From a virus, in IMG/VR virus record IMGVR_UViG_3300033143_005193, positions 1 through 64,000 of that record: DNA of 64,000 bases, one strand, 5' to 3'. The notes below the pieces were generated by a model, which made no database searches, was not told the origin of the DNA, and saw only the letters and a program-made list of their open reading frames with translations. Position numbers and translations under genes: made by a program. Below are positions 49,986-58,780 of the stretch, piece after piece (within the stretch, counting starts at the first letter, position 1; each line of letters starts with the position of its first letter).

Positions 49986-50385
49986 GAGAATATAAGTCAA
50001 CATCACATTGTAAATATTTATGTCAGTACCACATCATTTTCTGCCCAAAATTTCGATATTCTGTTTAAAGGGAGATATTGAAATCAGTTTAAAAGAAATA
50101 TTGGTAGATGTGGCAAATAGATACGAATATGAAATAATCCAAATGGAAGTGATACCAGACCATATTCATATATTTGTTGGCGCTAAACCAACTGTTGCTC
50201 CGATAGATATAGTAAGGATTTTTAAAAGTATTACAGCTATTGAATTGTTTAAGAAATATCCAAAGTTGAAATCTTTTTATTGGAGATGTGGTTCTCTTTG
50301 GTCAGTGGGAAAATTCATATCAACTATTGGTAATGTTTCTGCAGAAACAATCAAAAAATATATTGCAGAGCAAAAAGGGAAGTAA
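49982..50385 (+). pseudogene. tnpA: IS200-type transposase TnpA, frameshifted
   Basis: The conserved start (MREYKSTSHCKYLCQYHIIF, then CPKFRYSV) is read from ATG at 49982 but stops after 28 residues. The rest continues in another frame from GTTTAAAGGG: LKGDIEISLKEILVDVANRY, then DHIHIFV (HUH histidines), STIGNVSAETIKKYIAEQ with the catalytic Tyr. One missing T in the run near 50065 explains this. A short frame starting at 50020 gives the C-terminal part but without the conserved N-terminal strand. Confidence 0.8.
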
Positions 50386-50388
50386 AAT

Positions 50389-51462
50389 ATGTTGGTGCGA
50401 AGAGGCTATAAATATAGAATAATACCAACTAAAGAACAAGAGAAATCCTTGCTTCAACATGGCGGTAATACCAGATTCTTATGGAATTATGCTCTTAAAA
50501 CAAACCAAGATTATTATAAAGAAACTGGTAAATTTAAGTTTTATTATGAATTAGCTGCTTCATTACCAAAGCTTAAGGAAGAGTATCCCTTCCTTAAGAA
50601 ATCATTCTCACAGTCTTTACAAATGGTTTTAAGACAATTTGATAAGGCATTGAAAGATTTTTTTAAAAAAGAGAAAGGATTCCCAACTTTTAAAAAGAAA
50701 ATGTTGTTAAATGATAGCTTTACTTGCCCTCAAAAATGGCGATTGGGAAAAGGCTTTATTTTTATACCTAAGATAGGAGAAGTAAAATGGATAAAGCATA
50801 GGGCTATGAAAGGCAATCCTAAATCAATAACCATCTCACAGGATGGCAATAAATGGTATTGTTCTGTTTTATGTGAATATGAAATAATTGAAAAAGAAAA
50901 AGGTTTTACTGATATTGTAGGTTGCGATGTTGGGTTAAAAGAATTTGCCACACTATCTAATGGAACTATTATAAGCAATCCCAAACATATAAAAAAATAT
51001 GAAAAGAAGTTGGTAAAAGAACAAAGAAAACTAAGCAAGAAGAAAAAAGGAAGTAAAAACAGATTTAAACAAAGGCTTAAAGTTAGGAAGATTCAAAACA
51101 AAATAAGAAATGTTCGTAGAGATTTTCTACATAAAACATCTAATTCGATAGCCAAGAATTACGATGGAATATGTTTAGAAGATTTGAATATTAAAGGAAT
51201 GATGAAAAACCACTATCTCGCTAAGTCAATCAGTGATGTTTCGTGGTCGGAATTTAATAGACAACTTGAATACAAATGTAAGTGGAATTTTAAACATTAT
51301 ATTAAAATTGGAAGATTTGAACCAACAAGTAAAAAATGTTCAAATTGCGGATGTATTCAAGAAATGCCTTTGAGTAAAAGAATATTTAATTGTCCTGATT
51401 GTGGAGTGTCAATTGACAGGGATTTAAATGCATCTATAAATATCAAAAATATAGGATTTTAG
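50389..51462 (+). CDS. tnpB: TnpB, RNA-guided nuclease of IS605 type
   Basis: 357 aa. RuvC motifs: VGCDVGLKEFA (Asp), ICLEDLNIKGM (Glu) and DRDLNASINI (Asp), with a Cys4 zinc finger CSNCG..CPDCG between the last two. The N terminus RRGYKYRIIPTKEQE is typical. It is slightly short (usual about 370-400 aa) but complete. Family knowledge: TnpB cuts target DNA using a guide RNA made from the right end of the element, helping it persist. The guide RNA here would cover about the last 150 bases of tnpB and the hairpin at 51478. Confidence 0.9.
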   Translation: MLVRRGYKYRIIPTKEQEKSLLQHGGNTRFLWNYALKTNQDYYKETGKFKFYYELAASLPKLKEEYPFLKKSFSQSLQMVLRQFDKALKDFFKKEKGFPTFKKKMLLNDSFTCPQKWRLGKGFIFIPKIGEVKWIKHRAMKGNPKSITISQDGNKWYCSVLCEYEIIEKEKGFTDIVGCDVGLKEFATLSNGTIISNPKHIKKYEKKLVKEQRKLSKKKKGSKNRFKQRLKVRKIQNKIRNVRRDFLHKTSNSIAKNYDGICLEDLNIKGMMKNHYLAKSISDVSWSEFNRQLEYKCKWNFKHYIKIGRFEPTSKKCSNCGCIQEMPLSKRIFNCPDCGVSIDRDLNASINIKNIGF

Positions 51463-51477
51463 TAAACTAAGCAGAAG

Positions 51478-51497
51478 CCACGGGGCTTGCCCTGTGG
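51478..51497 (+). ncRNA. Right-end hairpin and probable 3' end of the TnpB guide RNA
   Basis: A nine-pair stem with a TT loop, CCACGGGGC and GCCCTGTGG, with one G-T pair. In this family the right-end RNA serves as guide scaffold and the sequence just past the element is the guide. Exact ends are not determined. Confidence 0.5.
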
Positions 51498-51593
51498 AGT
51501 GTCACGGAATGATTTTCTATGCAATAAATATTTTTCAACAAAACAAGAAGAAAAAAATAAATCATTGATTATTGAGGAAATTGATTTAACTAT

Positions 51594-51809
51594 ATGAAAA
51601 AAATAATAATTCTTATAATATCATTGTTTTTGTTTACTGGTTGTGCTTCTACTTATGATAGAACTGAATCAATAATGATTGGTACTGGTGTTGGTATGAT
51701 ATCAGGAGTATTATTATTGAGCGGACCCGGTTCTATTGTTTTAAGTGGTGCTGCTGGTGGTTTAACTGGTTACACATATTACAAAATAAACGATAAGGAA
51801 AGGAAATAA
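51594..51809 (+). CDS. Small lipoprotein with glycine-zipper segment
   Basis: 71 aa. A signal peptide (MKKIIILIISLFLFTGC) ends in a lipobox, L-F-T-G-C, so the Cys would be lipid-modified. Residues about 30-60 are Gly-rich (IGTGVGMISGVLLL, LSGAAGGLTGY), like glycine-zipper outer-membrane lipoproteins. It suggests a Gram-negative host and might alter the envelope (superinfection exclusion or lysis). The start overlaps the interrupted small gene. Confidence 0.75.
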   Translation: MKKIIILIISLFLFTGCASTYDRTESIMIGTGVGMISGVLLLSGPGSIVLSGAAGGLTGYTYYKINDKERK

Positions 51810-51812
51810 AAT

Positions 51813-52265
51813 ATGGGAAAATTTGAAGATGTTACTGATGATGTTTATGAAATGTTGAGATCTATTATTAAAGATCATTTTCCTGAATTGGTAAACGCGG
51901 GGTTCAAGATTCTTTTTAGTACAAAGAAAAAAACATCTGGTGGTAAAATTTGTTTTGCTTGGATTCAGAAAACAAACGAATTAATTAGACACTTAACAAC
52001 CGAAGAATCCGGTAGCGAAGATGGTTATGATTATATTATATATATTGATAAACTTATATGGGATAATATAGAAGAGGCGGATAAAATTAGACTTTTGAGA
52101 CATGAATTAAGACATACTCATGTTGATTTAGAATCAAATAATCCTTATAAGATAAGAGGACATAGCATAGAAGATTTTTATTCTGAAATAGAATTAAATA
52201 AAGATGATCCGAGATGGGCTCAACGTGTTTCTGTTATAGCAGAAAGTCTTTATACTAGGGAATAA
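51813..52265 (+). CDS. Putative phage metallopeptidase
   Basis: 150 aa. The centre LLRHELRHTHVD contains H-E-x-x-H, a zinc peptidase motif, with a possible third ligand in GHSIEDFYSEIE. YDYIIYIDKLIWDNIEEADK precedes it. Small proteins of this plan occur in many phages and are called putative phage metallopeptidases; the substrate is unknown. Ends 2 bases before gp46, so it is coupled to it. Confidence 0.75.
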   Translation: MGKFEDVTDDVYEMLRSIIKDHFPELVNAGFKILFSTKKKTSGGKICFAWIQKTNELIRHLTTEESGSEDGYDYIIYIDKLIWDNIEEADKIRLLRHELRHTHVDLESNNPYKIRGHSIEDFYSEIELNKDDPRWAQRVSVIAESLYTRE

Positions 52266-52267
52266 TA

Positions 52268-54448
52268 ATGAAAATAGAATTAAATTCCATTAAATTTAGA
52301 AATTTTTTATCATATGGTTCTAGATGGAATGAAGTTGATATTCTACCTGGAATGAATATTGTTTTAGGTAAAGATAAAGATACTGATATGAGCAATGGGG
52401 TTGGTAAGAGTGTGTTTTTAGAAACAATTCCATTTGCTTTATATGGTAAAGTAATAAGAGATATTAATAAAGCTGATATAGTAAATTGGAAAAATAGAAG
52501 AAATTGTGAAGTTGTATTAAATTTCACTAAAGGTAATAACAAATATACAATATTAAGAGCTATTAAGCCTGATAAATTTGAAATATATAAGAATGATGTA
52601 TTATTACCGAAAATGAATGCTAATGATTATCAAGATTTTTTAACTAATGAAATCATTGGTTATAATCTTGAGACATTTAAATCACTTATGCATACAAATA
52701 TAAAGAATAATACATCCATTCTTAAAATGAAAAAGCCTGAAAAAAGAAAAATGCTTGAATATATATTTGGGCTTGATTTGTTTACATTAGTTAATAAAGA
52801 AATAAACGATAAGATTAACTATACAGAAAATAAGATATATGATTATAACAATAAAATAGCTTTTAATGATACAAATATTTCAAATAGTTCATCTTTGATA
52901 GAAGATTATAAAAGAAGAATTAGAAACGTTGGTAATTCAAAAGATGAATTAGATGATTTAAAAGAAAAAATCAATAAGCTTCAAAAAAATCTCCAAGAAA
53001 CAGAATATGATAAGAAAGATGTTCAATTTATTCTTGATAATTTAAATCTTGAATATAATAACAATGACATAAAAATTAAAAATATAAATAATAAAATAAA
53101 AATAGCAAAGACTAAGAAATCTTCATCTCTTTCTTTTATAGAAAAATCCAAGAAAATGATAGAGAATGAAAGAAAGAGAAAAAAAGAAATAGAAGAAATA
53201 CAAAGTAAATATGGTGATCGTGAAAACATTGAGTCTAAAATAAAAGATATCAAAAAAATAATAGAAGAGTTAGAAAAAAATAAAGAGTCACTAAAGGATA
53301 AGATAGATAAACAATCAAAAGAAGAAAATCTTCTTTCATATAAAATAAAAGAAATAGAAAAATTATTGAATAAATTGGGTGATAATAATAATTGTCCTCT
53401 TTGTGGTGCTGATCTAAAAAATAATAATCTATTAAACAAAAAGAAAGAAGAGTATAAAGTAATTATAAAGAATAAAGAAGAAATAAATGAAATATTAAAA
53501 AAACTTAAAGAAGACTTCAATACTAATAAAAAAGAAATAAAGAAAAATGAAGAAAATTTAAGAATTCATTCAAATATATTAACTAATTTATCATATCTCG
53601 AAAAGAATGAAATGAAAAATGATGAAAATATACCATCTATTGACAAAATTAAAAGATATGATAAAGCTATTAGAATTTTAGAGAATCTTATAAATGAAAT
53701 AGAAGAAAAGAATAAGAAAATATTGACAGACATAAATCTTAAAAATGAAATTCTTAATGATATCAATAAAATAGAAAAAGGTATTGAAATTTTAGAAAGA
53801 AAAATACAAGAAGTAAACATTAAAATAGAAAACGAAGAAAATCGTAAAAAAGAACTAAATGATATGATAAAAAATGAAGAAAAGAAGATTATATCATATC
53901 GTTCAGAAAATAAAGAATATCAGAAAAAATTAAAAAAATTAATTGAAATATTAGATCATTTTAAATTCTTAAAAGAATTATGTAAAGATGAAAATATCAA
54001 ACAATATGCTATATCATCTTTTATTCCGGGAATAAATAAAAGAACAAATGAATATCTTAATACAATAGGTCATAGTTTTTATACTACAATGAATAATTGG
54101 ATGGATATAACAATAAAAGGGCCTGGTAAACCAAATATTCCATATGATTCATTGTCAGGTGGTGAAAGTTGCTCGATTGATATGGCATTAAAACTTGCTA
54201 TGCTTGATTTTACCAGAATGGTATCAGAATCATATCCAGATCTTATTGTATTTGATGAATTGTTGGATACTTCTGTTGACAGTATAGGAATTACAAATAT
54301 GTTAAAAATTGTTGAACAGAAACAAAAAAGAGAAAATGGTAAGTTTTTTATTATAAGCCATAGAACAGAAATAGGTGAATTATTGGAACCTGATAATGTT
54401 TATTTTGTTGAGAAGTCCAATGGCTTTTCAACTATTACGATTCGATGA
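52268..54448 (+). CDS. 46: Recombination ATPase subunit gp46 (Rad50/SbcC-like)
   Basis: 726 aa (T4 gp46 560). Walker A is SNGVGKSVFLE, the signature motif LSGGESCSIDMAL, and Walker B LIVFDELLD. Between about residues 190 and 560 lies a long coiled coil with the zinc hook CPLCG at about residue 378. With gp47 it forms the resection complex. The coiled coil is longer than in T4 and Lys/Glu/Asn-rich. ATAATA before the ATG is weak as ribosome site; coupling to the previous gene is likely. Confidence 0.92.
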   Translation: MKIELNSIKFRNFLSYGSRWNEVDILPGMNIVLGKDKDTDMSNGVGKSVFLETIPFALYGKVIRDINKADIVNWKNRRNCEVVLNFTKGNNKYTILRAIKPDKFEIYKNDVLLPKMNANDYQDFLTNEIIGYNLETFKSLMHTNIKNNTSILKMKKPEKRKMLEYIFGLDLFTLVNKEINDKINYTENKIYDYNNKIAFNDTNISNSSSLIEDYKRRIRNVGNSKDELDDLKEKINKLQKNLQETEYDKKDVQFILDNLNLEYNNNDIKIKNINNKIKIAKTKKSSSLSFIEKSKKMIENERKRKKEIEEIQSKYGDRENIESKIKDIKKIIEELEKNKESLKDKIDKQSKEENLLSYKIKEIEKLLNKLGDNNNCPLCGADLKNNNLLNKKKEEYKVIIKNKEEINEILKKLKEDFNTNKKEIKKNEENLRIHSNILTNLSYLEKNEMKNDENIPSIDKIKRYDKAIRILENLINEIEEKNKKILTDINLKNEILNDINKIEKGIEILERKIQEVNIKIENEENRKKELNDMIKNEEKKIISYRSENKEYQKKLKKLIEILDHFKFLKELCKDENIKQYAISSFIPGINKRTNEYLNTIGHSFYTTMNNWMDITIKGPGKPNIPYDSLSGGESCSIDMALKLAMLDFTRMVSESYPDLIVFDELLDTSVDSIGITNMLKIVEQKQKRENGKFFIISHRTEIGELLEPDNVYFVEKSNGFSTITIR

Positions 54449-54519
54449 ATTGTATGAATCCGTACAATGAGTTTTTTGATAATATATTATTACTAATATA
54501 AAAAGGGGAATAAAATTAA

Positions 54520-55671
54520 ATGACTGATAATGTTTTTAACGCTTTAAAAGATAAAATAAACAAGAATATAAAAGGAGCCCATGTATCAATCTTAGAGGAT
54601 TCTGATATTGCTTCGAGAAGAACATGGATAAAAACACCTGCTTATGATTTGAATAGAGTTTTGTCAGGTGATCTTTTTAAAGGAATTCAAAGTAGAAATC
54701 TTGTTGCTATTGTTGGTCCTGAACACACAATGAAATCTTCTTTCATGGTTTTATGTATGGCTGAAGCTCAAAAAAATGGTTTAAAACCAATAATTATAGA
54801 TACAGAAGGTGGAATAACAAGTGATTTTTGCAAAAGATGGGGATTGGATACAAAAAATATTCTATATATTTATACACCTTGGATACATGAAGTAAAATCT
54901 ATTTTAGCTCAAATAAGAGAATCGGGTGAAGAAAATTATATCATAGGACTTGATTCCGTTGGTGGTTTAGATAAAATTAAATCATATGAAGATGCTCTTT
55001 CTGGTGATCCAAAAGCAGATCAAGGCGCTCTTCAAAAAGAAATAAGAAGTACTTTAAAACTATTTCTCAATATATGTATCGCTCAAAATTCTATGGGGAT
55101 ATGTACTGGTCACTTATATGGATCACCCGGTGGTTTTTTTCCTATGCCTGATCAAATTGGTGGTGGAAAAGCTATGAAGCTCTTTCCTTCTGTAATAATA
55201 AGTCTAAAAAAGTCAAATATTGTTTCTGAAAAAAAGGTAATAGGTAGTGAAATCAAAGCAACTACATTAAAAAATAGATTATATCCACCATTTCAAGAAG
55301 CTACGGTAAAATTAAATTATATAGAGGGAATTGATCCTTTTGCTGGGTTGATTGATTTGGCCTTAAAAGCTGGTATTATAGAAAAAAGTGGTTCTTGGTA
55401 TTCTATGGGTAATGTAAAGCTTGGTCAGGGTGTTGATAATGCAATGAAAACATTAACTAATAGTGATGTTGGTGATAAATTTCTTATAAAATTGAATTCT
55501 TGGTTATCCAAAACAGGATATTCTTCAATTAATAAAGAACTAAAAGAAGCAGCTGAAGATTTAATGAAAGACATTTCTGAAGAATCTAAAGACGTTTCTG
55601 GTGAATCTAAAGATGTTTCTGAAGAAAAAAATATAAAAAAATCTAAAATAAAAATAAATAAAGATAAATAG
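54520..55671 (+). CDS. uvsX: RecA-like recombinase UvsX
   Basis: 383 aa. Walker A reads VGPEHTMKSSF, lacking the usual Gly before Lys as T4 UvsX (GPSKSFKS) also does. Further motifs: IIIDTEGGIT, YIIGLDSVGGL (Walker B) and HLYGSPGGFFPMPDQIGGGK (loop L2 region). The C terminus has an acidic repeat (EESKDVSGESKDVSEE), probably for binding partners such as gp32 or UvsY. It performs strand exchange for recombination and replication restart. AAAGGGGAATAAAATTAA precedes the ATG. Confidence 0.92.
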   Translation: MTDNVFNALKDKINKNIKGAHVSILEDSDIASRRTWIKTPAYDLNRVLSGDLFKGIQSRNLVAIVGPEHTMKSSFMVLCMAEAQKNGLKPIIIDTEGGITSDFCKRWGLDTKNILYIYTPWIHEVKSILAQIRESGEENYIIGLDSVGGLDKIKSYEDALSGDPKADQGALQKEIRSTLKLFLNICIAQNSMGICTGHLYGSPGGFFPMPDQIGGGKAMKLFPSVIISLKKSNIVSEKKVIGSEIKATTLKNRLYPPFQEATVKLNYIEGIDPFAGLIDLALKAGIIEKSGSWYSMGNVKLGQGVDNAMKTLTNSDVGDKFLIKLNSWLSKTGYSSINKELKEAAEDLMKDISEESKDVSGESKDVSEEKNIKKSKIKINKDK

Positions 55672-55699
55672 AAACGAGTGTTAAAATGGAAGTAATATA

Positions 55700-55903
55700 A
55701 TGAAAAAAGAAACATATTTAAAATTAAAAAAAATAAGCTTAGACGAAATCAATAGTTTCGTTAATATTTTAAATATAGGTGATAAATTTTCATTAAAAAA
55801 GACGGATAATTTAAAAAAAGGTAATTATATAACTTATTTAGAAGTTATAAATATAAAAAAGAATTCTGTAGAATACATTATAAAAACAGAAAAATTAGAA
55901 TAA
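55700..55903 (+). CDS. Small hypothetical protein
   Basis: 67 aa, Lys-rich, a helix (LKLKKISLDEINSFVNIL) and then beta strands (GDKFSLKK, NYITYLEVINI). A small barrel binding nucleic acid is conceivable. GGAAGTAATATA precedes the ATG. No family recognised. Confidence 0.5.
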   Translation: MKKETYLKLKKISLDEINSFVNILNIGDKFSLKKTDNLKKGNYITYLEVINIKKNSVEYIIKTEKLE

Positions 55904-55917
55904 GGAGAATGAAAAAT

Positions 55918-56292
55918 ATGGCTATTGAGGTATTTAAAATTAAGTACACAAGACCTTTGTTAGACAAGAATATTAATTGGACTGCTCATATTGCAGCGTA
56001 TTCTTTTCAAGAAGCACAAAATTATCTTTTGAAAACAGTTGGAACTAAAGTGTATATCAATGAATATACATCTGTTTGTAGATTAGATGCTATTTCTGAT
56101 GAGGTAAGGAGTAAAATTGTTGGGAAGTCTGTTCAAAACGAACCAAAAAGTCAGGATAAAAGTGTTAGTAAAACCGAAGAAACTAATAATGAAGAAAAAA
56201 GAGTTGGTAGGCCATCTGGTCCATCTAGTGTTAAAAAAGATACTAAAAGGATTTCAATAGGTAGTAATAAAACCGAAAAGAAAGAAGACTAA
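55918..56292 (+). CDS. Hypothetical protein with basic tail and AT-hook-like motif
   Basis: 124 aa from ATG at 55918; the earlier ATG at 55909 is too close to GGAG. Residues 1-65 form a small mixed domain (WTAHIAAYSFQEAQNYLL, VYINEYTSVCRLD). The rest is disordered and charged, with KRVGRPSGP (Gly-Arg-Pro as in AT-hooks) and a Lys/Ser-rich end. It may bind DNA. No family is recognised. Confidence 0.55.
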   Translation: MAIEVFKIKYTRPLLDKNINWTAHIAAYSFQEAQNYLLKTVGTKVYINEYTSVCRLDAISDEVRSKIVGKSVQNEPKSQDKSVSKTEETNNEEKRVGRPSGPSSVKKDTKRISIGSNKTEKKED

Positions 56293-56322
56293 TAATATGT
56301 GAATATTAGAAAGGAATTTGTA

Positions 56323-56790
56323 ATGAGTGAAATAAGATTTTTTAAAGGTGATAATAATTGGTTATCTAATTTTTATCCATGTGAATTTGTCGATAAGTTT
56401 GGTAATAAATGGAAATCAGTAGAACATTATTATCAGGCAAATAAATGCGCAGATAAAAAAGATTTTGAAATGATTATGAATGCTAAAACAGCTAAAGAAG
56501 CAAAACGTTTAGGTAAAAAGGTTAAATTAAACGAAGATTGGAATTCAATAAAGTTGACAATTATGTTCGAATGTGTTAATATGAAATTTAATCAAAATCT
56601 TTTTTTGAAAAAAATGTTACTATCTACTAATTGTGTAAAATTAATCGAAGGTAATTATTGGCATGATAATTACTGGGGAAATTGTTATTGTTCCAAATGC
56701 TATGAAATTGATGGTAAAAATTATCTCGGAAAAATCTTAATGATGGTAAGAAAAAATATAGGAAAACAATATAATGATAGGTGCTTTTAA
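56323..56790 (+). CDS. NADAR (YbiA-like) N-glycosidase
   Basis: 155 aa from ATG at 56323 with AAAGGAATTTGTA before it. IRFFKGDNNWLSNFYPCEF, WKSVEHYYQANKCADKKDF and the end YWHDNYWGNCYCSKC with KNYLGKILMMVR follow the NADAR/YbiA pattern, including the Glu of SVEHYYQ and the Trp/Gly motif. Family members split N-glycosidic bonds, in riboflavin intermediates or in ADP-ribosylated guanine of DNA. A pair of Cys (CYCSKC) is inserted in the last motif. It overlaps the next gene by 17 bases. Confidence 0.85.
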   Translation: MSEIRFFKGDNNWLSNFYPCEFVDKFGNKWKSVEHYYQANKCADKKDFEMIMNAKTAKEAKRLGKKVKLNEDWNSIKLTIMFECVNMKFNQNLFLKKMLLSTNCVKLIEGNYWHDNYWGNCYCSKCYEIDGKNYLGKILMMVRKNIGKQYNDRCF

Positions 56791-57610
56791 TATAGAAAAC
56801 AAAATGTTTTCAAAATTATCAGAACAAATATCATTGATTGATATAACTGATAATATTAACAAAAAGGTTGATGGTATAATATTAAAATGGATACCATTAT
56901 CTCAAAATGAATTATCTATAAAACAAATTCAGTTAATAGAAAAATATGTTAAAAAAATGCCAATTATAGTTATAGATAAATCAATGACAATTAATAGTAA
57001 AGAATATAATTGGCTCAAAAAATTTAAAGTTAAATTATATGAACCAGCTGTAAAAAATAGAGAATGTTTTAATTTTTTACCTGACTTTATTGATTTTTCT
57101 GAAATATCATTTAATAATGAAAGTAAAAAATATGATATAGCATATGAAAATGATGTTATATTGGATAATTTTGAGAAATACTATTGCTTGTTAAGTGATA
57201 AATATTCAATAAAAATTCCATGTAAAATATATAATATATCAAAGGAAAAAAAAGAAGTTTATAAAAAACTAAATATAGATTTTGAGATACCTTTTGATTG
57301 GAAAGATGTATCAACAACTGTAGTTATTGGTACAAAAAAAGATTATAAAATAGGTAACCTAAACGTTAATTTATTTAGTAAAATTAAATATGGTTGTTTA
57401 CCTTTAATACCAGAAGAACATAGATTTTTTGGTTCTTTGATGGAAACTTTAATAAAAAACCACCGTGATGTTTATTATTATTTAGGATATGATAAAAAAA
57501 TAAGATCAATATTATTGAATGATGTTTTAAAAAGATTAAAACATCATTATCCAGAATTTACAATAGAATATCAAATAGATGAATTAACAAATTTTTTTAA
57601 AAAATCTTAA
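56774..57610 (+). CDS. Putative glycosyltransferase-like protein
   Basis: 278 aa. The C-terminal third has NLFSKIKYGCLPLIPEEHRF, which resembles the sugar-nucleotide-binding segment of GT-B enzymes (K-x-x-x-x-G-C-x-P-x-I-P-E). The N-terminal part alternates helices and strands (MPIIVIDKSM). The start lies inside the NADAR gene. It is near a GT-A gene, which supports the call. Moderate confidence. Confidence 0.5.
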   Translation: MIGAFNIENKMFSKLSEQISLIDITDNINKKVDGIILKWIPLSQNELSIKQIQLIEKYVKKMPIIVIDKSMTINSKEYNWLKKFKVKLYEPAVKNRECFNFLPDFIDFSEISFNNESKKYDIAYENDVILDNFEKYYCLLSDKYSIKIPCKIYNISKEKKEVYKKLNIDFEIPFDWKDVSTTVVIGTKKDYKIGNLNVNLFSKIKYGCLPLIPEEHRFFGSLMETLIKNHRDVYYYLGYDKKIRSILLNDVLKRLKHHYPEFTIEYQIDELTNFFKKS

Positions 57611-57635
57611 AATATTGTGGAAAGGAATAAAAAAA

Positions 57636-57947
57636 ATGGGAAAATGTGATATAACAATTAATAAGGGACTTACAATTAACGATGGTAATTATGAATCATT
57701 AAGACCAGATGTAAGTGTAACATTTAAAGATGTTGATGTTGAAACATTGAATTCATTCTATGAAAAAGCAGATGATTTGGTTGGTGATTTGTTGGTATTG
57801 AATACCGCTTCCTTGAAAAATATTAAAAATGTTATAAAATATGAAAATCTTGAAAATGTTGTGAATGATATTTTAAAAAATGTTATAAAACATGAAAATC
57901 TTGAAAATGTTGTTGATGATGTTTTAAAAAATTTTGAAAAGTTATAA
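57636..57947 (+). CDS. Hypothetical protein with internal duplication
   Basis: 103 aa from ATG at 57636, with AAAGGAATAAAAAA before it. The end contains NVIKYENLENVVNDILK and then NVIKHENLENVVDDVLK, a 17-residue tandem copy, so the C-terminal helix has been doubled. The N-terminal half is beta-rich (CDITINKGLTINDG). No family recognised. Confidence 0.5.
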   Translation: MGKCDITINKGLTINDGNYESLRPDVSVTFKDVDVETLNSFYEKADDLVGDLLVLNTASLKNIKNVIKYENLENVVNDILKNVIKHENLENVVDDVLKNFEKL

Positions 57948-57971
57948 AATTAATATTGTAAAAAATATAGT

Positions 57972-58634
57972 ATGAATAAAATAAAAATCATTAAATGTGA
58001 TAAAAACCCAAAAGTTCTTATAGTCACTCCTTTATTACCAAAAGATAAAATAAGCAAAGAAACAAGAAAAAGTATAAAAAAGACAAAAACATCTATATTT
58101 TGGATATCATCCTCTGGTGATAATAATATACCAACAAATGCCAGAATTGGCATAGATTGGTATAAAGAAAAATATGGTAAGTTACCACCATATTATATAA
58201 TGATTGATAATGATATAATTGCCAATAAAGGAATGATTGATAAACTGGTTAGAACTTTAGATGAATGTAAAGATGAAAATGTAGCATATGCTTATGCTTC
58301 TTTTGAATTTAAAGGATATGTTAATATCAAATTTATTGCTAAAAAATTTGATGTAAAAAGACTATTGAATAATAATTATATATCATCCAATAGTCTTATA
58401 AAAACATCTATAATTGAAAAAATAGATTTTGTTTATGATAATAAATATAAAAGGTTACTTGATTGGGCTTATTGGTTAAAACTTCTTAAAAATGGATATA
58501 TAGGAATATCCTGTCCTGAAGCTCATTTTATAGCCAAATCAAGCGCTAATGATGTTTCAGCTGGATCTTCAAAAGATTTTAATTTAAAGAGAAATAGAGT
58601 AGTAAAAGATTTTATTTTACCTATGTCAAATTAG
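57972..58634 (+). CDS. GT-A family glycosyltransferase
   Basis: 220 aa. VLIVTPLLPKD begins the nucleotide-binding fold; YYIMIDNDIIANKGMIDKLV has the Asp-x-Asp metal motif, and ISSNSLIKTSIIEKI with LLDWAYWLKLLKNG resemble the acceptor side of family 2 enzymes. The chain is short, so it may be a minimal transferase. It probably adds a sugar to phage DNA, virion or host glycan. It ends within a convergent small gene. Confidence 0.65.
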   Translation: MNKIKIIKCDKNPKVLIVTPLLPKDKISKETRKSIKKTKTSIFWISSSGDNNIPTNARIGIDWYKEKYGKLPPYYIMIDNDIIANKGMIDKLVRTLDECKDENVAYAYASFEFKGYVNIKFIAKKFDVKRLLNNNYISSNSLIKTSIIEKIDFVYDNKYKRLLDWAYWLKLLKNGYIGISCPEAHFIAKSSANDVSAGSSKDFNLKRNRVVKDFILPMSN

Positions 58635-58761
58635 ACCAGACAAAATCATTTGAATTATTAGTCCAAACGTTAGAATTTTCCCACTCATCTTCCATAAGAT
58701 CTTCCATCAAATCTTCTGTTTCTTGAATTTCTAAAATACTATCAAGGATATCATCAAACAT
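58621..58761 (-). CDS. Small acidic hypothetical protein
   Basis: 46 aa (MFDDILDSILEIQETEDLME, ending WTNNSNDFVWSNLT), strongly acidic. AAAGGAAAGGAATTGAAAA is an excellent ribosome site, 19 bases after the stop of the APS kinase gene. Its 3' end overlaps the convergent glycosyltransferase gene by 14 bases. An acidic mimic of DNA is possible but unproven. Confidence 0.5.
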   Translation of the reverse strand: MFDDILDSILEIQETEDLMEDLMEDEWENSNVWTNNSNDFVWSNLT

Positions 58762-58780
58762 TTTTCAATTCCTTTCCTTT

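Larger units (their letters stand above)
49720..51508 (+). mobile_element. IS200/IS605-type insertion sequence
   Basis: The ends are approximate. The left end has a hairpin (49733-49753, CCCCG..CGGGG) and the right end another (51478-51497, CCACGGGGC..GCCCTGTGG), as expected for single-stranded transposition without terminal inverted repeats. Inside are a small accessory frame, a damaged tnpA and an intact tnpB. It sits between gp47 and the lipoprotein gene in the recombination operon, in the same orientation as these genes. Confidence 0.85.

Noticed and set aside
50020-50385. TnpA starting at the ATG at 50020
   Set aside because: The residues before the frame joint do not match the family, whereas the frame from 49982 gives the conserved start. 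The gene is frameshifted rather than shortened.
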